A stretch of 14,365 bases of DNA from an uncultured Collinsella sp. (GTDB lineage: Bacteria; Actinomycetota; Coriobacteriia; Coriobacteriales; Coriobacteriaceae), in assembly GCA_900540945.1 (NCBI GenBank), contig UQHQ01000042.1, positions 1-14,365 of the forward strand, given 5' to 3'. Made by a program: the position numbers and the translations under genes. Position 1 is the first letter of the stretch, and each line of letters opens with the position of its first letter. The notes below the pieces were generated by a model. That model was given only the letters and a program-made list of their open reading frames with translations. It did not search any database and had not been told where the DNA came from. Positions 6,316-12,768 of this stretch are shown here, in pieces.

Positions 6316-8676
6316 ATGGACGCCGCAGCCCGTACCGCCCATGATTCCACCCTCCAGCCGTTTTCGGAGATGGAGCACTATAAGCATGCCGATGAGCTGC
6401 CGCCCGAGATTATGGCGGACAGCTACGACAAGCTGGAGCGTCTGTGCCTCAAATATATGAACGAGGACGACTTCTCCAATGTGGAGCAGGCCTACTGCTT
6501 TGCTGCCGAGAAGCACTGCAACCAAAAGCGGCGCTCGGGTGAGATGTACATTAACCATCCCGTCGAGGTAGCTATCATTCTGGCTGACCTCAAGATGGAC
6601 TGCGATGTGGTGTGCGCCGCGTTGCTGCACGATACCGTCGAGGACACCGAGACCTCGCTTGCCGATGTTTCGGGTCTGTTTGGCGAAACCGTGGCAGGGC
6701 TCGTCGACGGCGTGACCAAGCTCACCAACATTGAAGTCGACAGCATGGACGAGAAGCAGGCGCTTACGCTGCGCAAGATGTTCCTCGCCATGTCCAAGGA
6801 CATCCGCGTCATCATCGTCAAGCTCGCCGACCGCCTGCATAACATGCGCACGCTTGCCGCTCTGCGCGAGGACCGCCGCCTGTTTAAGGCACGCGAGACC
6901 ATGGACGTGTACGCGCCTTTGGCCGACCGCCTGGGCATGAGTTCAATCAAGTGGGAGCTCGAGGACCTGTCCTTTTTCTACTTGGAGCCCGATGCCTACC
7001 AGCGCATCGCGCGCATGGTATCCGAGTCGCGCGAGGTTCGCGAGCGTTATCTGGCCGAGACCATCAAGACGCTCACCGATGAGCTCAATCGCATTGGTCT
7101 TGAGGGCTTTCAGATCAACGGTCGTTCCAAGCACTATTGGTCCATCTATCAAAAGATGAAGCGCAAGGGCAAGGAGTTCTCCGAGATTTACGACCTGGTG
7201 GCGCTGCGCGTCATCACTCATTCGGTGCGCGATTGCTATTCCACGCTTGGTGCCGTGCATACCCTGTGGCATCCCATGCCCGGTCGTTTTAAAGACTATA
7301 TCGCCATGCCCAAGGTCAATAACTACCAATCGCTTCACACGACGGTTATCGGCCCCACGGCCCGTCCGCTCGAGATTCAGATTCGAACCTACGAAATGCA
7401 CGAGCAGGCCGAGTATGGCATCGCTGCCCACTGGCTGTATAAGAAGTCGGGCGGATCGTCTGCCTCCAAGACTAACGATGCGCAGCGTCTGGACGACCAG
7501 ATCAACTGGCTCAAGCACTCACTCGACTGGGCGGCGTCTGACGAGATCACCGATGCCAAGGAATACCTGCATTCGCTGAAGGTCGACTTGTTCGACCAGG
7601 AAATATTTGTCTTTACGCCCAAGGGCGAGGTCATGGCGCTTCGTGCCGGCTCTACACCGCTCGACTTTGCCTACGCCGTTCATACCGAGGTCGGTAACCA
7701 CTGTGTCGGCGCCAAAATCAACGGTGCGGTGGCGCCGCTCACGCACGAGATCAAGACGGGTGACCGTGTCGAGATTCTGACTAACAAGAGCTCTAAGCCG
7801 TCGCGCGATTGGCTCAAGATCGTCAAGACACCTTCGGCCAAGTCAAAGATTCGCCGTTATTTCGCCGCCGCGACCAAGGATGACGACGCTGCCGCCGGCC
7901 GCGATATACTGGCCAAGGACCTGCGTAAGCGCGGGTATGGCATCTCTACGCCACGATCCACGCGTGCGCTCAACGCCGTGGCGGAGCAGTTTAACTTCAA
8001 GCAGCTCGAGGACCTTTTTGCAGCCGTTGGCGCGGGCAAGGTCGCCCCGCGCGCTGTGGGCAATAAGGTCGAGCAAATCTTGGACCCCAAGCCCGAGGAA
8101 CAGCTCACCAAGGCCGAGGCTATCGCCGAGGTCGTAAAGCAGCCCGCTCGCGGCTCCAACCGCAAGCCGCAAAAGCGCGGTAAGAGCGCCAGTAACGGCA
8201 TTATCGTCAAGGGCGAGAGCAACAGCGGCCTGCTGGTCCGTCTGGCTCATTGCTGCAACCCCGTGACGGGCGACGACATCGTCGGCTTCATCACGCGCGG
8301 TCGTGGCGTTTCGGTGCATCGCGCCAACTGCCCCAACGTCAAGGGCCTTATGGAACATCCCGAGCGCATGATTGACGTAGAGTGGGATGGTGCTGCCGAT
8401 ACGCTTTTCCAGGTCGAGATTGTGGTCGAGTGCCTGGACCGCATGGGCCTGCTCAAGGACGTCACCATCGCCATTGGCGATGCGGGCGGCAATATCCTTT
8501 CTGCCGCCACGTCGACCAACCGCGAGGGTATTGCAACCTTGCGCTTTATGGTCGAGATCTCGGACGCGAGTGGTCTGGATCCGCTGCTGGCCTCTATCAG
8601 CAGCGTCGACTCGGTCTACGACGCGCGCCGCCTGATGCCCGGCGAGGGTGGAGCCCAGCTTAAGCGCCGCGTTTAG
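6316..8676 (+). CDS. rel: Bifunctional (p)ppGpp synthetase/hydrolase Rel (RelA/SpoT family)
   Basis: This 786-residue protein has the full long-RSH layout. The N-terminal HD hydrolase domain includes H81 and the H105-D106 pair in LLHDTVED, and ADRLHNMRTL follows later. The synthetase domain contains YDLVALRV and RFKDYIAMPK from residue 324. A TGS domain starts near residue 427 (EIFVFTPKG). A zinc-finger-type region has HCC at 645-647, and a C-terminal ACT domain spans about 700-775. In this family the RxKD signature in the synthetase marks bifunctional Rel/SpoT enzymes, as opposed to RelA-only ExDD, and both active sites look intact. It makes and degrades the starvation alarmone on the ribosome. 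GGGAAGGGGACC precedes ATG 6316, and the 15-nt gap from recJ-recQ indicates an operon. Confidence 0.96.
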   Translation: MDAAARTAHDSTLQPFSEMEHYKHADELPPEIMADSYDKLERLCLKYMNEDDFSNVEQAYCFAAEKHCNQKRRSGEMYINHPVEVAIILADLKMDCDVVCAALLHDTVEDTETSLADVSGLFGETVAGLVDGVTKLTNIEVDSMDEKQALTLRKMFLAMSKDIRVIIVKLADRLHNMRTLAALREDRRLFKARETMDVYAPLADRLGMSSIKWELEDLSFFYLEPDAYQRIARMVSESREVRERYLAETIKTLTDELNRIGLEGFQINGRSKHYWSIYQKMKRKGKEFSEIYDLVALRVITHSVRDCYSTLGAVHTLWHPMPGRFKDYIAMPKVNNYQSLHTTVIGPTARPLEIQIRTYEMHEQAEYGIAAHWLYKKSGGSSASKTNDAQRLDDQINWLKHSLDWAASDEITDAKEYLHSLKVDLFDQEIFVFTPKGEVMALRAGSTPLDFAYAVHTEVGNHCVGAKINGAVAPLTHEIKTGDRVEILTNKSSKPSRDWLKIVKTPSAKSKIRRYFAAATKDDDAAAGRDILAKDLRKRGYGISTPRSTRALNAVAEQFNFKQLEDLFAAVGAGKVAPRAVGNKVEQILDPKPEEQLTKAEAIAEVVKQPARGSNRKPQKRGKSASNGIIVKGESNSGLLVRLAHCCNPVTGDDIVGFITRGRGVSVHRANCPNVKGLMEHPERMIDVEWDGAADTLFQVEIVVECLDRMGLLKDVTIAIGDAGGNILSAATSTNREGIATLRFMVEISDASGLDPLLASISSVDSVYDARRLMPGEGGAQLKRRV

Positions 8677-8712
8677 TCGCGACGAACGTGTCACATTATC
8701 GATATTCGCTAC

Positions 8713-8740
8713 ACTCGAGGCATCGTTTGATGCCTCGAGT
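8713..8740. repeat. Perfect 12-bp inverted repeat between rel and the MBL gene
   Basis: ACTCGAGGCATC, a GTTT loop, and its exact complement form a 12-bp hairpin ending 20 nt before the next start codon. What follows is TTCTATAG, without a T-run, so a standard terminator is unlikely. It could be an operator, an mRNA processing or stability hairpin, or a weak terminator. Confidence 0.75.
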
Positions 8741-8760
8741 TCTATAGAGAGGAGAGGGAC

Positions 8761-9444
8761 ATGAGTGCTGTGTCCTTGGATTTAACTCCCAAGGGATCGG
8801 TCGAGATTGAGACGCTCGTAAACGGTCCCATTCAGACCAATAGCTATGCTGTTATTTCGGACAATGAGTGCGTGATTATCGACCCCGCATGGGAAGGCGA
8901 GCGTTTGGTGGAGCATATTCGAGCCGAACATGCCGGTGTACGCGTGCTTGGCGCCGTATGCACTCATGGCCATGCCGATCATGTTGGTGGTGTTGCCGGC
9001 GTGCGAACCACCGTTGGCGAGGGCTGCCAGTATGAGCTGTGTGCCAAGGATGTGGCGGTGCCGCATGCGAACATCGAGGAACAGCGAGCTATGTGGGGCA
9101 TTGAGACGCCTGACCCCGGGGAGCCGACGCGCCTGCTCGCCGAAGGCGATGCTATCGAGGTGGGCGATATCTGCCTGCAGGTGATCGAGACGCCAGGGCA
9201 TACGCCGGGCGGGATCGTCTTGTTTGCTGCCACCGAGCAGGGGAACATTGCCTTTGTGGGCGACACACTATTCCCGGGCAGCCACGGCCGCACCGATCTT
9301 TCTGGAGGAGACGAAGCGGCGATTCTGCGCTCGCTCTCCAAGCTCGCCCGGCTTCTCCCGCCCGATACCGTTTGCCTAACCGGCCATGGCGATTCGACCA
9401 CTGTGGCACGCGAGCTTATGCGAAACCCTTTCATGCAGATGTAG
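8761..9444 (+). CDS. MBL-fold metallo-hydrolase (glyoxalase II-like)
   Basis: A 227-residue metallo-beta-lactamase-fold protein with a complete dinuclear metal site: THGHADHVGG gives H69, H71, D73 and H74, then H147 in ETPGHTPGG, D168 in FVGDTLF and H209 in LTGHGDSTT. The overall plan, including NGPIQTNSY near the N-terminus, is that of the small glyoxalase II-like hydrolases that cleave thioesters such as hydroxyacylglutathione. The physiological substrate is not known, and glutathione may be absent in this lineage. ATG 8761 has AGAGGAGAGGG just upstream. It follows rel by 84 nt in the same direction; the two may be co-transcribed unless the intervening hairpin separates them. There is no signal peptide, so it should be cytosolic. 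Confidence 0.88.
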   Translation: MSAVSLDLTPKGSVEIETLVNGPIQTNSYAVISDNECVIIDPAWEGERLVEHIRAEHAGVRVLGAVCTHGHADHVGGVAGVRTTVGEGCQYELCAKDVAVPHANIEEQRAMWGIETPDPGEPTRLLAEGDAIEVGDICLQVIETPGHTPGGIVLFAATEQGNIAFVGDTLFPGSHGRTDLSGGDEAAILRSLSKLARLLPPDTVCLTGHGDSTTVARELMRNPFMQM

Positions 9445-9590
9445 CTTTGTAGTCAGCTTCTGAAGCACGAGAAGCGTCCAAACGTCAAGCTATTTTTCCC
9501 CAACGGGTCGATTCCGTAGGGCAAACGGTCAAAAAAAGTCTGTTTGGACGATATTCGTGAACAAACGAACGTTTATGCTCGGGTGCGCCG

Positions 9591-9599
9591 TGGTAAAAT
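9591..9599 (+). promoter_or_regulatory. Extended -10 promoter element for fba
   Basis: TGGTAAAAT fits an extended -10 (TGnTAAAAT) and stands 40 nt before the fba start. The hexamer 17 nt upstream (GTTTAT, 9571-9576) is a poor -35, which an extended -10 can tolerate. Confidence 0.5.
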
Positions 9600-9639
9600 C
9601 TCAGGCGTTATCGGAGCAACCTTACAGGAGGTTTCTTTT

Positions 9640-10506
9640 ATGCTCGTCAACGCAGCAGACATGCTCAAGAAGGCCGAGGCCGGCAAGTACGCTCTCGGTG
9701 CCTTCAACACCAACAACCTCGAGTGGACCCTGGCTATTCTCCAGGCCGCCGAGGAGGCCAAGTCCCCGCTGATCCTTCAGTGCACCGCTGGTGCCGCTAA
9801 GTGGATGGGCGGTTTCAAGGTCTGCGCCGACATGGTCAAGGCTGCCGTCGAGGCCACGGGCGTTACCGTTCCCGTCGCCCTTCACCTCGATCACGGTTCT
9901 TACGAGGACTGCTTCAAGTGCATCGAGGCCGGCTTCACGTCCATCATGTATGACGGCTCTCACGAGGAGACCTTCCAGCTTAACCTCGACCGCACCAAGG
10001 AGCTCGTTGAGCTTGCCCACTCCAAGGGCATGTCAATCGAGGCCGAGGTCGGCGGCATCGGCGGCACCGAGGACGGCGTGACCTCCAACGGCGAGCTCGC
10101 TGATCCTGCTGAGTGCAAGCAGATCGCTGACCTGGGCGTCGACTTCCTCGCCTGCGGCATCGGCAACATCCACGGCGTGTACCCTGCCGACTGGGCTGGC
10201 CTTTCCTTCGAGCGCCTGGGCGAGATTAAGGCCCAGACCGGCGACCTGCCCCTCGTCCTGCACGGTGGCACCGGCATCCCCGAGGATCAGATCAAGAAGG
10301 CCATTTCCCTGGGCATCTCCAAGATCAACGTCAACACCGACCTGCAGCTCGTCTTCGCCAAGGGCGTCCGCGAGTACATCGAGGCTGGTAAGGATCAGCA
10401 GGGCAAGGGCTTCGACCCCCGCAAGCTCCTCAAGCCTGGTCGCGACAATATCGTTGCTCGCACCAAGGAGCTCATGGAGGAGTTTGGCTCCGTCAACAAG
10501 GCGTAA
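9640..10506 (+). CDS. fba: Fructose-bisphosphate aldolase, class II
   Basis: A 288-residue zinc-dependent aldolase that interconverts fructose 1,6-bisphosphate with dihydroxyacetone phosphate and glyceraldehyde 3-phosphate in glycolysis. HLDHGS at residues 82-87 supplies the catalytic Asp84 and zinc ligand His85. Further zinc-ligand histidines are H178 in NIHGVYP and H208 in LHGGTG. VNTDLQ lies near the C-terminal third, where the substrate phosphate is bound. The length fits the shorter (type B, FbaA/GatY-like) class II enzymes, so a tagatose-bisphosphate aldolase is the main alternative. ATG 9640 has an excellent AGGAGGT with a 7-nt spacer. An in-frame ATG at 9544 lies upstream of the likely promoter and can be dismissed. 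Codon choice is strongly biased (CTC, AAG, GGC, GCC), a sign of high expression. Confidence 0.95.
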   Translation: MLVNAADMLKKAEAGKYALGAFNTNNLEWTLAILQAAEEAKSPLILQCTAGAAKWMGGFKVCADMVKAAVEATGVTVPVALHLDHGSYEDCFKCIEAGFTSIMYDGSHEETFQLNLDRTKELVELAHSKGMSIEAEVGGIGGTEDGVTSNGELADPAECKQIADLGVDFLACGIGNIHGVYPADWAGLSFERLGEIKAQTGDLPLVLHGGTGIPEDQIKKAISLGISKINVNTDLQLVFAKGVREYIEAGKDQQGKGFDPRKLLKPGRDNIVARTKELMEEFGSVNKA

Positions 10507-10527
10507 GTAGCGGTTTAACTTCCCGCC

Positions 10528-10621
10528 GGAGGCCCCGTTTTCCCTACGCTGTTTCCCTCGCGCTCACCTGGCTTCGCCAGAAGTCGCGCGATGGAATCAG
10601 CTCCGGGGAAACGGGGCCTCC
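10528..10621. repeat. 94-nt nested inverted repeat behind fba
   Basis: GGAGGCCCCGTTT (10528-10540) is the exact complement of 10609-10621, and CCC/GGG pairs continue inside after one bulged T. Within the loop TCGCGC (10558-10563) can pair with GCGCGA (10586-10591), enclosing CTGGC-TTC-GCCAG (10569-10581). The right arm is followed by TTTGTT. It may be a large, branched terminator or RNA 3' end of fba, or a mobile palindromic repeat. Confidence 0.7.
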
Positions 10622-10685
10622 TTTGTTAACACGCCGCAGGGTTACTGGGCTGAATTCATTTTTATAGGCACCGTTTATCGGTGTT

Positions 10686-10716
10686 GAGGGCTCCTCTATT
10701 GGGGCTTTCTTTTTTA
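10686..10716 (+). terminator. Intrinsic terminator after fba
   Basis: GAGGGCTCC (10686-10694) pairs with GGGGCTTTC (10701-10709), with three G-T wobbles, around a TCTATT loop. A run of six T follows. It ends just before the promoter-like TACAAT at 10723, so it separates fba from the transglutaminase gene. Confidence 0.65.
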
Positions 10717-10722
10717 TCTCGC

Positions 10723-10728
10723 TACAAT
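10723..10728 (+). promoter_or_regulatory. Putative -10 element (TACAAT) for the transglutaminase-like gene
   Basis: TACAAT lies 35 nt before the chosen start codon and right after a terminator. No good -35 is visible at the usual spacing. Confidence 0.4.
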
Positions 10729-10762
10729 GGGCTTCGAGAGTTCTAATGACTTGGAGTTTGGT

Positions 10763-12196
10763 ATGGCTGTTATTAATGTGCTGCCTTCGGATGGGAAGGT
10801 TATTGACGAGGGTCCTGTTGGTTGCTCTGTTGATGTTTGCTGTGATGATTTTCGCCATCTCGATATTGGACTACCGCCTGAGATTCTTCGTCTTAAGGAT
10901 GCCGGGTATTTGACGCAGGCTGTTGCTGCTTGCGATCGCTTTTTGGAGCAGATCCCCGAGCCTTCGCTGGCTGCTTGTGTTCGTGCCGAGCGGTATCGCA
11001 TGCTCGAGACGCCGCTTCATTTTTCGGTGTCGCGCGATCAGGCTATTGCGATGATTCGCGAGGAGTGGCCTGAGTTTACCGAAGAGCAGTTTGATGACCT
11101 GATTAATCGTAAGCGAATTGACTGGCGCTTTATCGATGGCGAGCTGTTTGTTCTCGATAACTTCCTCGATTCGCTTCGCGTGTACCCCAGGGAGGTTCCG
11201 GGCCTGCGTCCCGATTCTACGGACGGAATTGCGCTTCGCAACCAGATGCTCAAGGAGATGGAGTCGCAAAACGGGTTGAGTCGCCTCATCACGCTTAAGG
11301 CGTCCGTGTCTGTCCCTGGGGCTCTGGAGGGAGAGACTGTTCGCGCGTGGCTGCCCGTTGCCGCCGCCTGTCGCCAACAGTCTCATGTCGAGGTTCTCGA
11401 TATGACGTCGGAGGGCACTGTTGCCTCTGAGAACGTTTCGGCTCGTACTGTCTCCTGGACATCTTCGACTGAACATTCATTTTCGGTGACCTATCGTTAT
11501 CACATCGATGCCGCCTATTGCGATATCTATGGTGGCGCGCTCCCATCGCATCCCTGTATGGACGCGCCCCTGCCCGAGGACACCTCCGAGGACCGTCCGC
11601 ACATTGCGTTTACGCCGTATCTGCGACAGGTGACGGAGCGTGTTATTGACGGGCTCGAGGATTCGCTCGATCGCGCTCGCGCCATCTATGATTATCTGAC
11701 GCAACATATCGACTATCGCTATCAGCCACCATATCTGCTTTTGGGCTCCATCGCCGATGACTGTGCACACTCGCTCCGCGGCGATTGCGGCGTTATGGCG
11801 CTCACGTTTATCACCATGTGCCGTATCGCGGGCGTGCCTGCTCGTTGGCAGAGCGGCCTGTATGTTGCTCCCGATTCGGTGGGACCGCACGACTGGGCCG
11901 AGTTCTTCACACCCCAGACCGGTTGGCTTAACGCCGATGTTTCGTTTGGTTCCTCTGCGCGCAGAATGGGGGAGGAGTGGCGTCGTCGTCACTACTTTGG
12001 CAATCTCGACCCGTGGCGTATGGTGGCTAACAATCGATTCCAGGCTGAGTTTGTGCCTGCTTTCGATGGCATGTGCGAGGATCCCTATGACAACCAGATG
12101 GGCGAAGCCTCGGTTAACGGACGCGGGTGCCGCCAGCGCGAGATGCTTCGTTCGGTCGAACTCATCGAAATGCTCGAAGTTTCATTTTCGGACTAA
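10763..12196 (+). CDS. Transglutaminase-fold domain protein, function unknown
   Basis: A 477-residue protein whose C-terminal half carries a transglutaminase-like (papain-fold) core: Cys342 in RGDCGVMALTF, His376 in HDWAEFF and Asp392 in LNADVSFG, forming the expected triad in the expected order. The N-terminal part (about 1-190) is charged, rich in predicted helix, and has no domain I recognise. There is no signal peptide or membrane segment, so it appears cytosolic. Bacterial members of this superfamily are mostly proteases, peptide amidases or of unknown function, and cross-linking activity should not be assumed. I chose ATG 10763 because TTGGAG lies 6 nt upstream; the in-frame ATG at 10727 overlaps the likely -10 box. 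Codon use is visibly more T-rich in the first 500 nt than in the neighbours. It stands alone between a terminator and a tRNA gene. Confidence 0.8.
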   Translation: MAVINVLPSDGKVIDEGPVGCSVDVCCDDFRHLDIGLPPEILRLKDAGYLTQAVAACDRFLEQIPEPSLAACVRAERYRMLETPLHFSVSRDQAIAMIREEWPEFTEEQFDDLINRKRIDWRFIDGELFVLDNFLDSLRVYPREVPGLRPDSTDGIALRNQMLKEMESQNGLSRLITLKASVSVPGALEGETVRAWLPVAAACRQQSHVEVLDMTSEGTVASENVSARTVSWTSSTEHSFSVTYRYHIDAAYCDIYGGALPSHPCMDAPLPEDTSEDRPHIAFTPYLRQVTERVIDGLEDSLDRARAIYDYLTQHIDYRYQPPYLLLGSIADDCAHSLRGDCGVMALTFITMCRIAGVPARWQSGLYVAPDSVGPHDWAEFFTPQTGWLNADVSFGSSARRMGEEWRRRHYFGNLDPWRMVANNRFQAEFVPAFDGMCEDPYDNQMGEASVNGRGCRQREMLRSVELIEMLEVSFSD

Positions 12197-12210
12197 TCAA
12201 CAGAAAGCTG

Positions 12211-12219
12211 TGATAAACT
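12211..12219 (+). promoter_or_regulatory. Putative extended -10 for tRNA-Leu
   Basis: TGATAAACT has the TGn extension and a TAAACT hexamer 16 nt before the mature tRNA 5' end. The -35 is poor. Confidence 0.35.
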
Positions 12220-12235
12220 TACTCACGCATTACGT

Positions 12236-12322
12236 GCCCGAGTGGCGGAATTGGCAGACGCAGTGGACTCAAAATCCACCGTTGGCAACAACGTGCGAGT
12301 TCGAGTCTCGCCTCGGGCACCA
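12236..12322 (+). tRNA. tRNA-Leu (anticodon CAA)
   Basis: The acceptor stem GCCCGAG (12236-12242) pairs with CTCGGGC (12312-12318), followed by A and an encoded CCA. The anticodon stem GTGGA/TCCAC encloses CTCAAAA with CAA at 12270-12272, which reads UUG. The long variable arm CGTTG-GCAA-CAACG is the class II signature of leucine tRNA, and the T-loop TTCGAGT is intact. The length is 87 nt. A terminator follows 20 nt later, so it is a single-gene transcript. Confidence 0.97.
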
Positions 12323-12368
12323 TACATGCAAGTGAGCGTTCAAGGGGGTCAAAGCCCCCTTTTTCGTG
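12300..12368 (+). repeat. Direct repeat, copy 1: tRNA-Leu 3' end plus terminator
   Basis: The first 31 nt (12300-12330: T-loop, acceptor strand, CCA and tail) recur exactly at 12484-12514. After 8 unlike nucleotides (7 in copy 2), the last 30 nt (12339-12368) match 12522-12551 with one change. This copy is part of the functional tRNA gene. Confidence 0.95.
12342..12364 (+). terminator. Intrinsic terminator of tRNA-Leu
   Basis: AGGGGG (12343-12348) and CCCCCT (12355-12360) enclose TCAAAG, and a T-run follows. Confidence 0.8.
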
Positions 12369-12483
12369 CCGAACTCGCGTGAGCGCGCGGAGCGTTAAGC
12401 AAACAGGCCTGTGGCCTGTTTGTAGCGGAGCGTGGCGAGGGCGCCGTGCGCCTGAAGCCCGGGGCTTCGCGGAGCGAAGGCCC
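12369..12483. other. GC-rich structured spacer between the two tRNA-end repeats
   Basis: No gene is visible in these 115 nt, but hairpins are dense: AAACAGGCC-TGT-GGCCTGTTT (12401-12421), GAAGCCC-G-GGGCTTC (12454-12468), and CTTCGC-GGA-GCGAAG overlapping it (12465-12479). It may be what remains of the 5' part of a second tRNA gene or of an inserted element; I cannot recognise it. Confidence 0.5.
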
Positions 12484-12551
12484 TTCGAGTCTCGCCTCGG
12501 GCACCATACATGCACCTGCGCTTCAAGGGGGTCAAGGCCCCCTTTTTCGTG
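12484..12551 (+). pseudogene. Direct repeat, copy 2: remnant of a tRNA-Leu 3' end with terminator
   Basis: This copy holds TTCGAGTCTCGCCTCGGGCA plus CCA and tail, identical to tRNA-Leu over 31 nt, then the same terminator hairpin with one base changed. The 5' two thirds of the tRNA are missing and the preceding sequence cannot form the cloverleaf. It is therefore a tRNA fragment left by a partial tandem duplication, or an att-like scar of integration at the tRNA 3' end. Confidence 0.85.
12525..12547 (+). terminator. Second copy of the tRNA-Leu terminator
   Basis: AGGGGG (12526-12531) pairs with CCCCCT (12538-12543), followed by T. It would isolate the infC operon from read-through of the tRNA gene. 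Confidence 0.72.
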
Positions 12552-12580
12552 TACGTAATGTGATAACGCGCTGTACGTGT

Positions 12581-12586
12581 TATTAT
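12581..12586 (+). promoter_or_regulatory. Putative -10 element (TATTAT) of the infC-rpmI-rplT operon
   Basis: TATTAT lies after the last tRNA terminator and about 180 nt before infC, which implies a long leader. No clear -35 is seen. Confidence 0.45.
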
Positions 12587-12706
12587 TCGCAAGGCGTTGT
12601 TCCCGCAATGCCCTAAAGAGGAACCCGAGGGTTCCCACCTTTTGGCGCCAATGAGCAGCTGACTGGTCATACAACCTAGATTCCCTTCCTCATACCGAGG
12701 ATGTCT

Positions 12707-12763
12707 ATGTGTACGACCTGGTTGCAAAGAAGCGCCGGGTTATTTTTTTATGAATGGAGGTAG
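12707..12763 (+). CDS. Possible 18-residue leader peptide ahead of infC
   Basis: ATG 12707 has GAGG 6 nt upstream. The frame (MCTTWL ... FFYEWR) runs through the terminator hairpin and its T-run and ends with TAG at 12761-12763, inside the infC ribosome binding region and 5 nt before the probable AUA start. The layout suggests coupling or attenuation, but an ORF this short could arise by chance. Confidence 0.25.
   Translation: MCTTWLQRSAGLFFYEWR
12716..12748 (+). terminator. Attenuator-like intrinsic terminator before infC
   Basis: ACCTGG (12716-12721) pairs with CCGGGT (12735-12740), one wobble, and TATTTTTTTA follows directly. It sits only a few nt before the infC ribosome binding site, where a terminator makes sense only if conditional. 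Confidence 0.55.
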
Positions 12764-12768
12764 GGAAA

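Larger units (their letters stand above)
12593..12768 (+). promoter_or_regulatory. Long leader of the infC operon, attenuator type
   Basis: About 175 nt separate the probable transcription start from infC. The leader contains the hairpin GGAACC-CGAG-GGTTCC (12620-12635), the self-complementary TTGGCGCCAA (12642-12651), a short ORF, and a terminator-like hairpin just before the ribosome binding site. Leaders of infC-rpmI-rplT operons are known in several bacterial groups to bind L20 and control premature termination. I cannot match this one to a described L20 leader by eye, so the mechanism is inferred. Confidence 0.5.

Noticed and set aside
9544..9639. 32-codon upstream extension of fba
   Set aside because: It lies mostly upstream of the likely -10 box, and AGGAGGT points unmistakably at ATG 9640.
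12219..12674. 151-codon minus-strand ORF across tRNA-Leu and the repeats
   Set aside because: It reads through a tRNA, two terminators and a non-coding repeat; internal similarity in the ORF only reflects the duplicated DNA.
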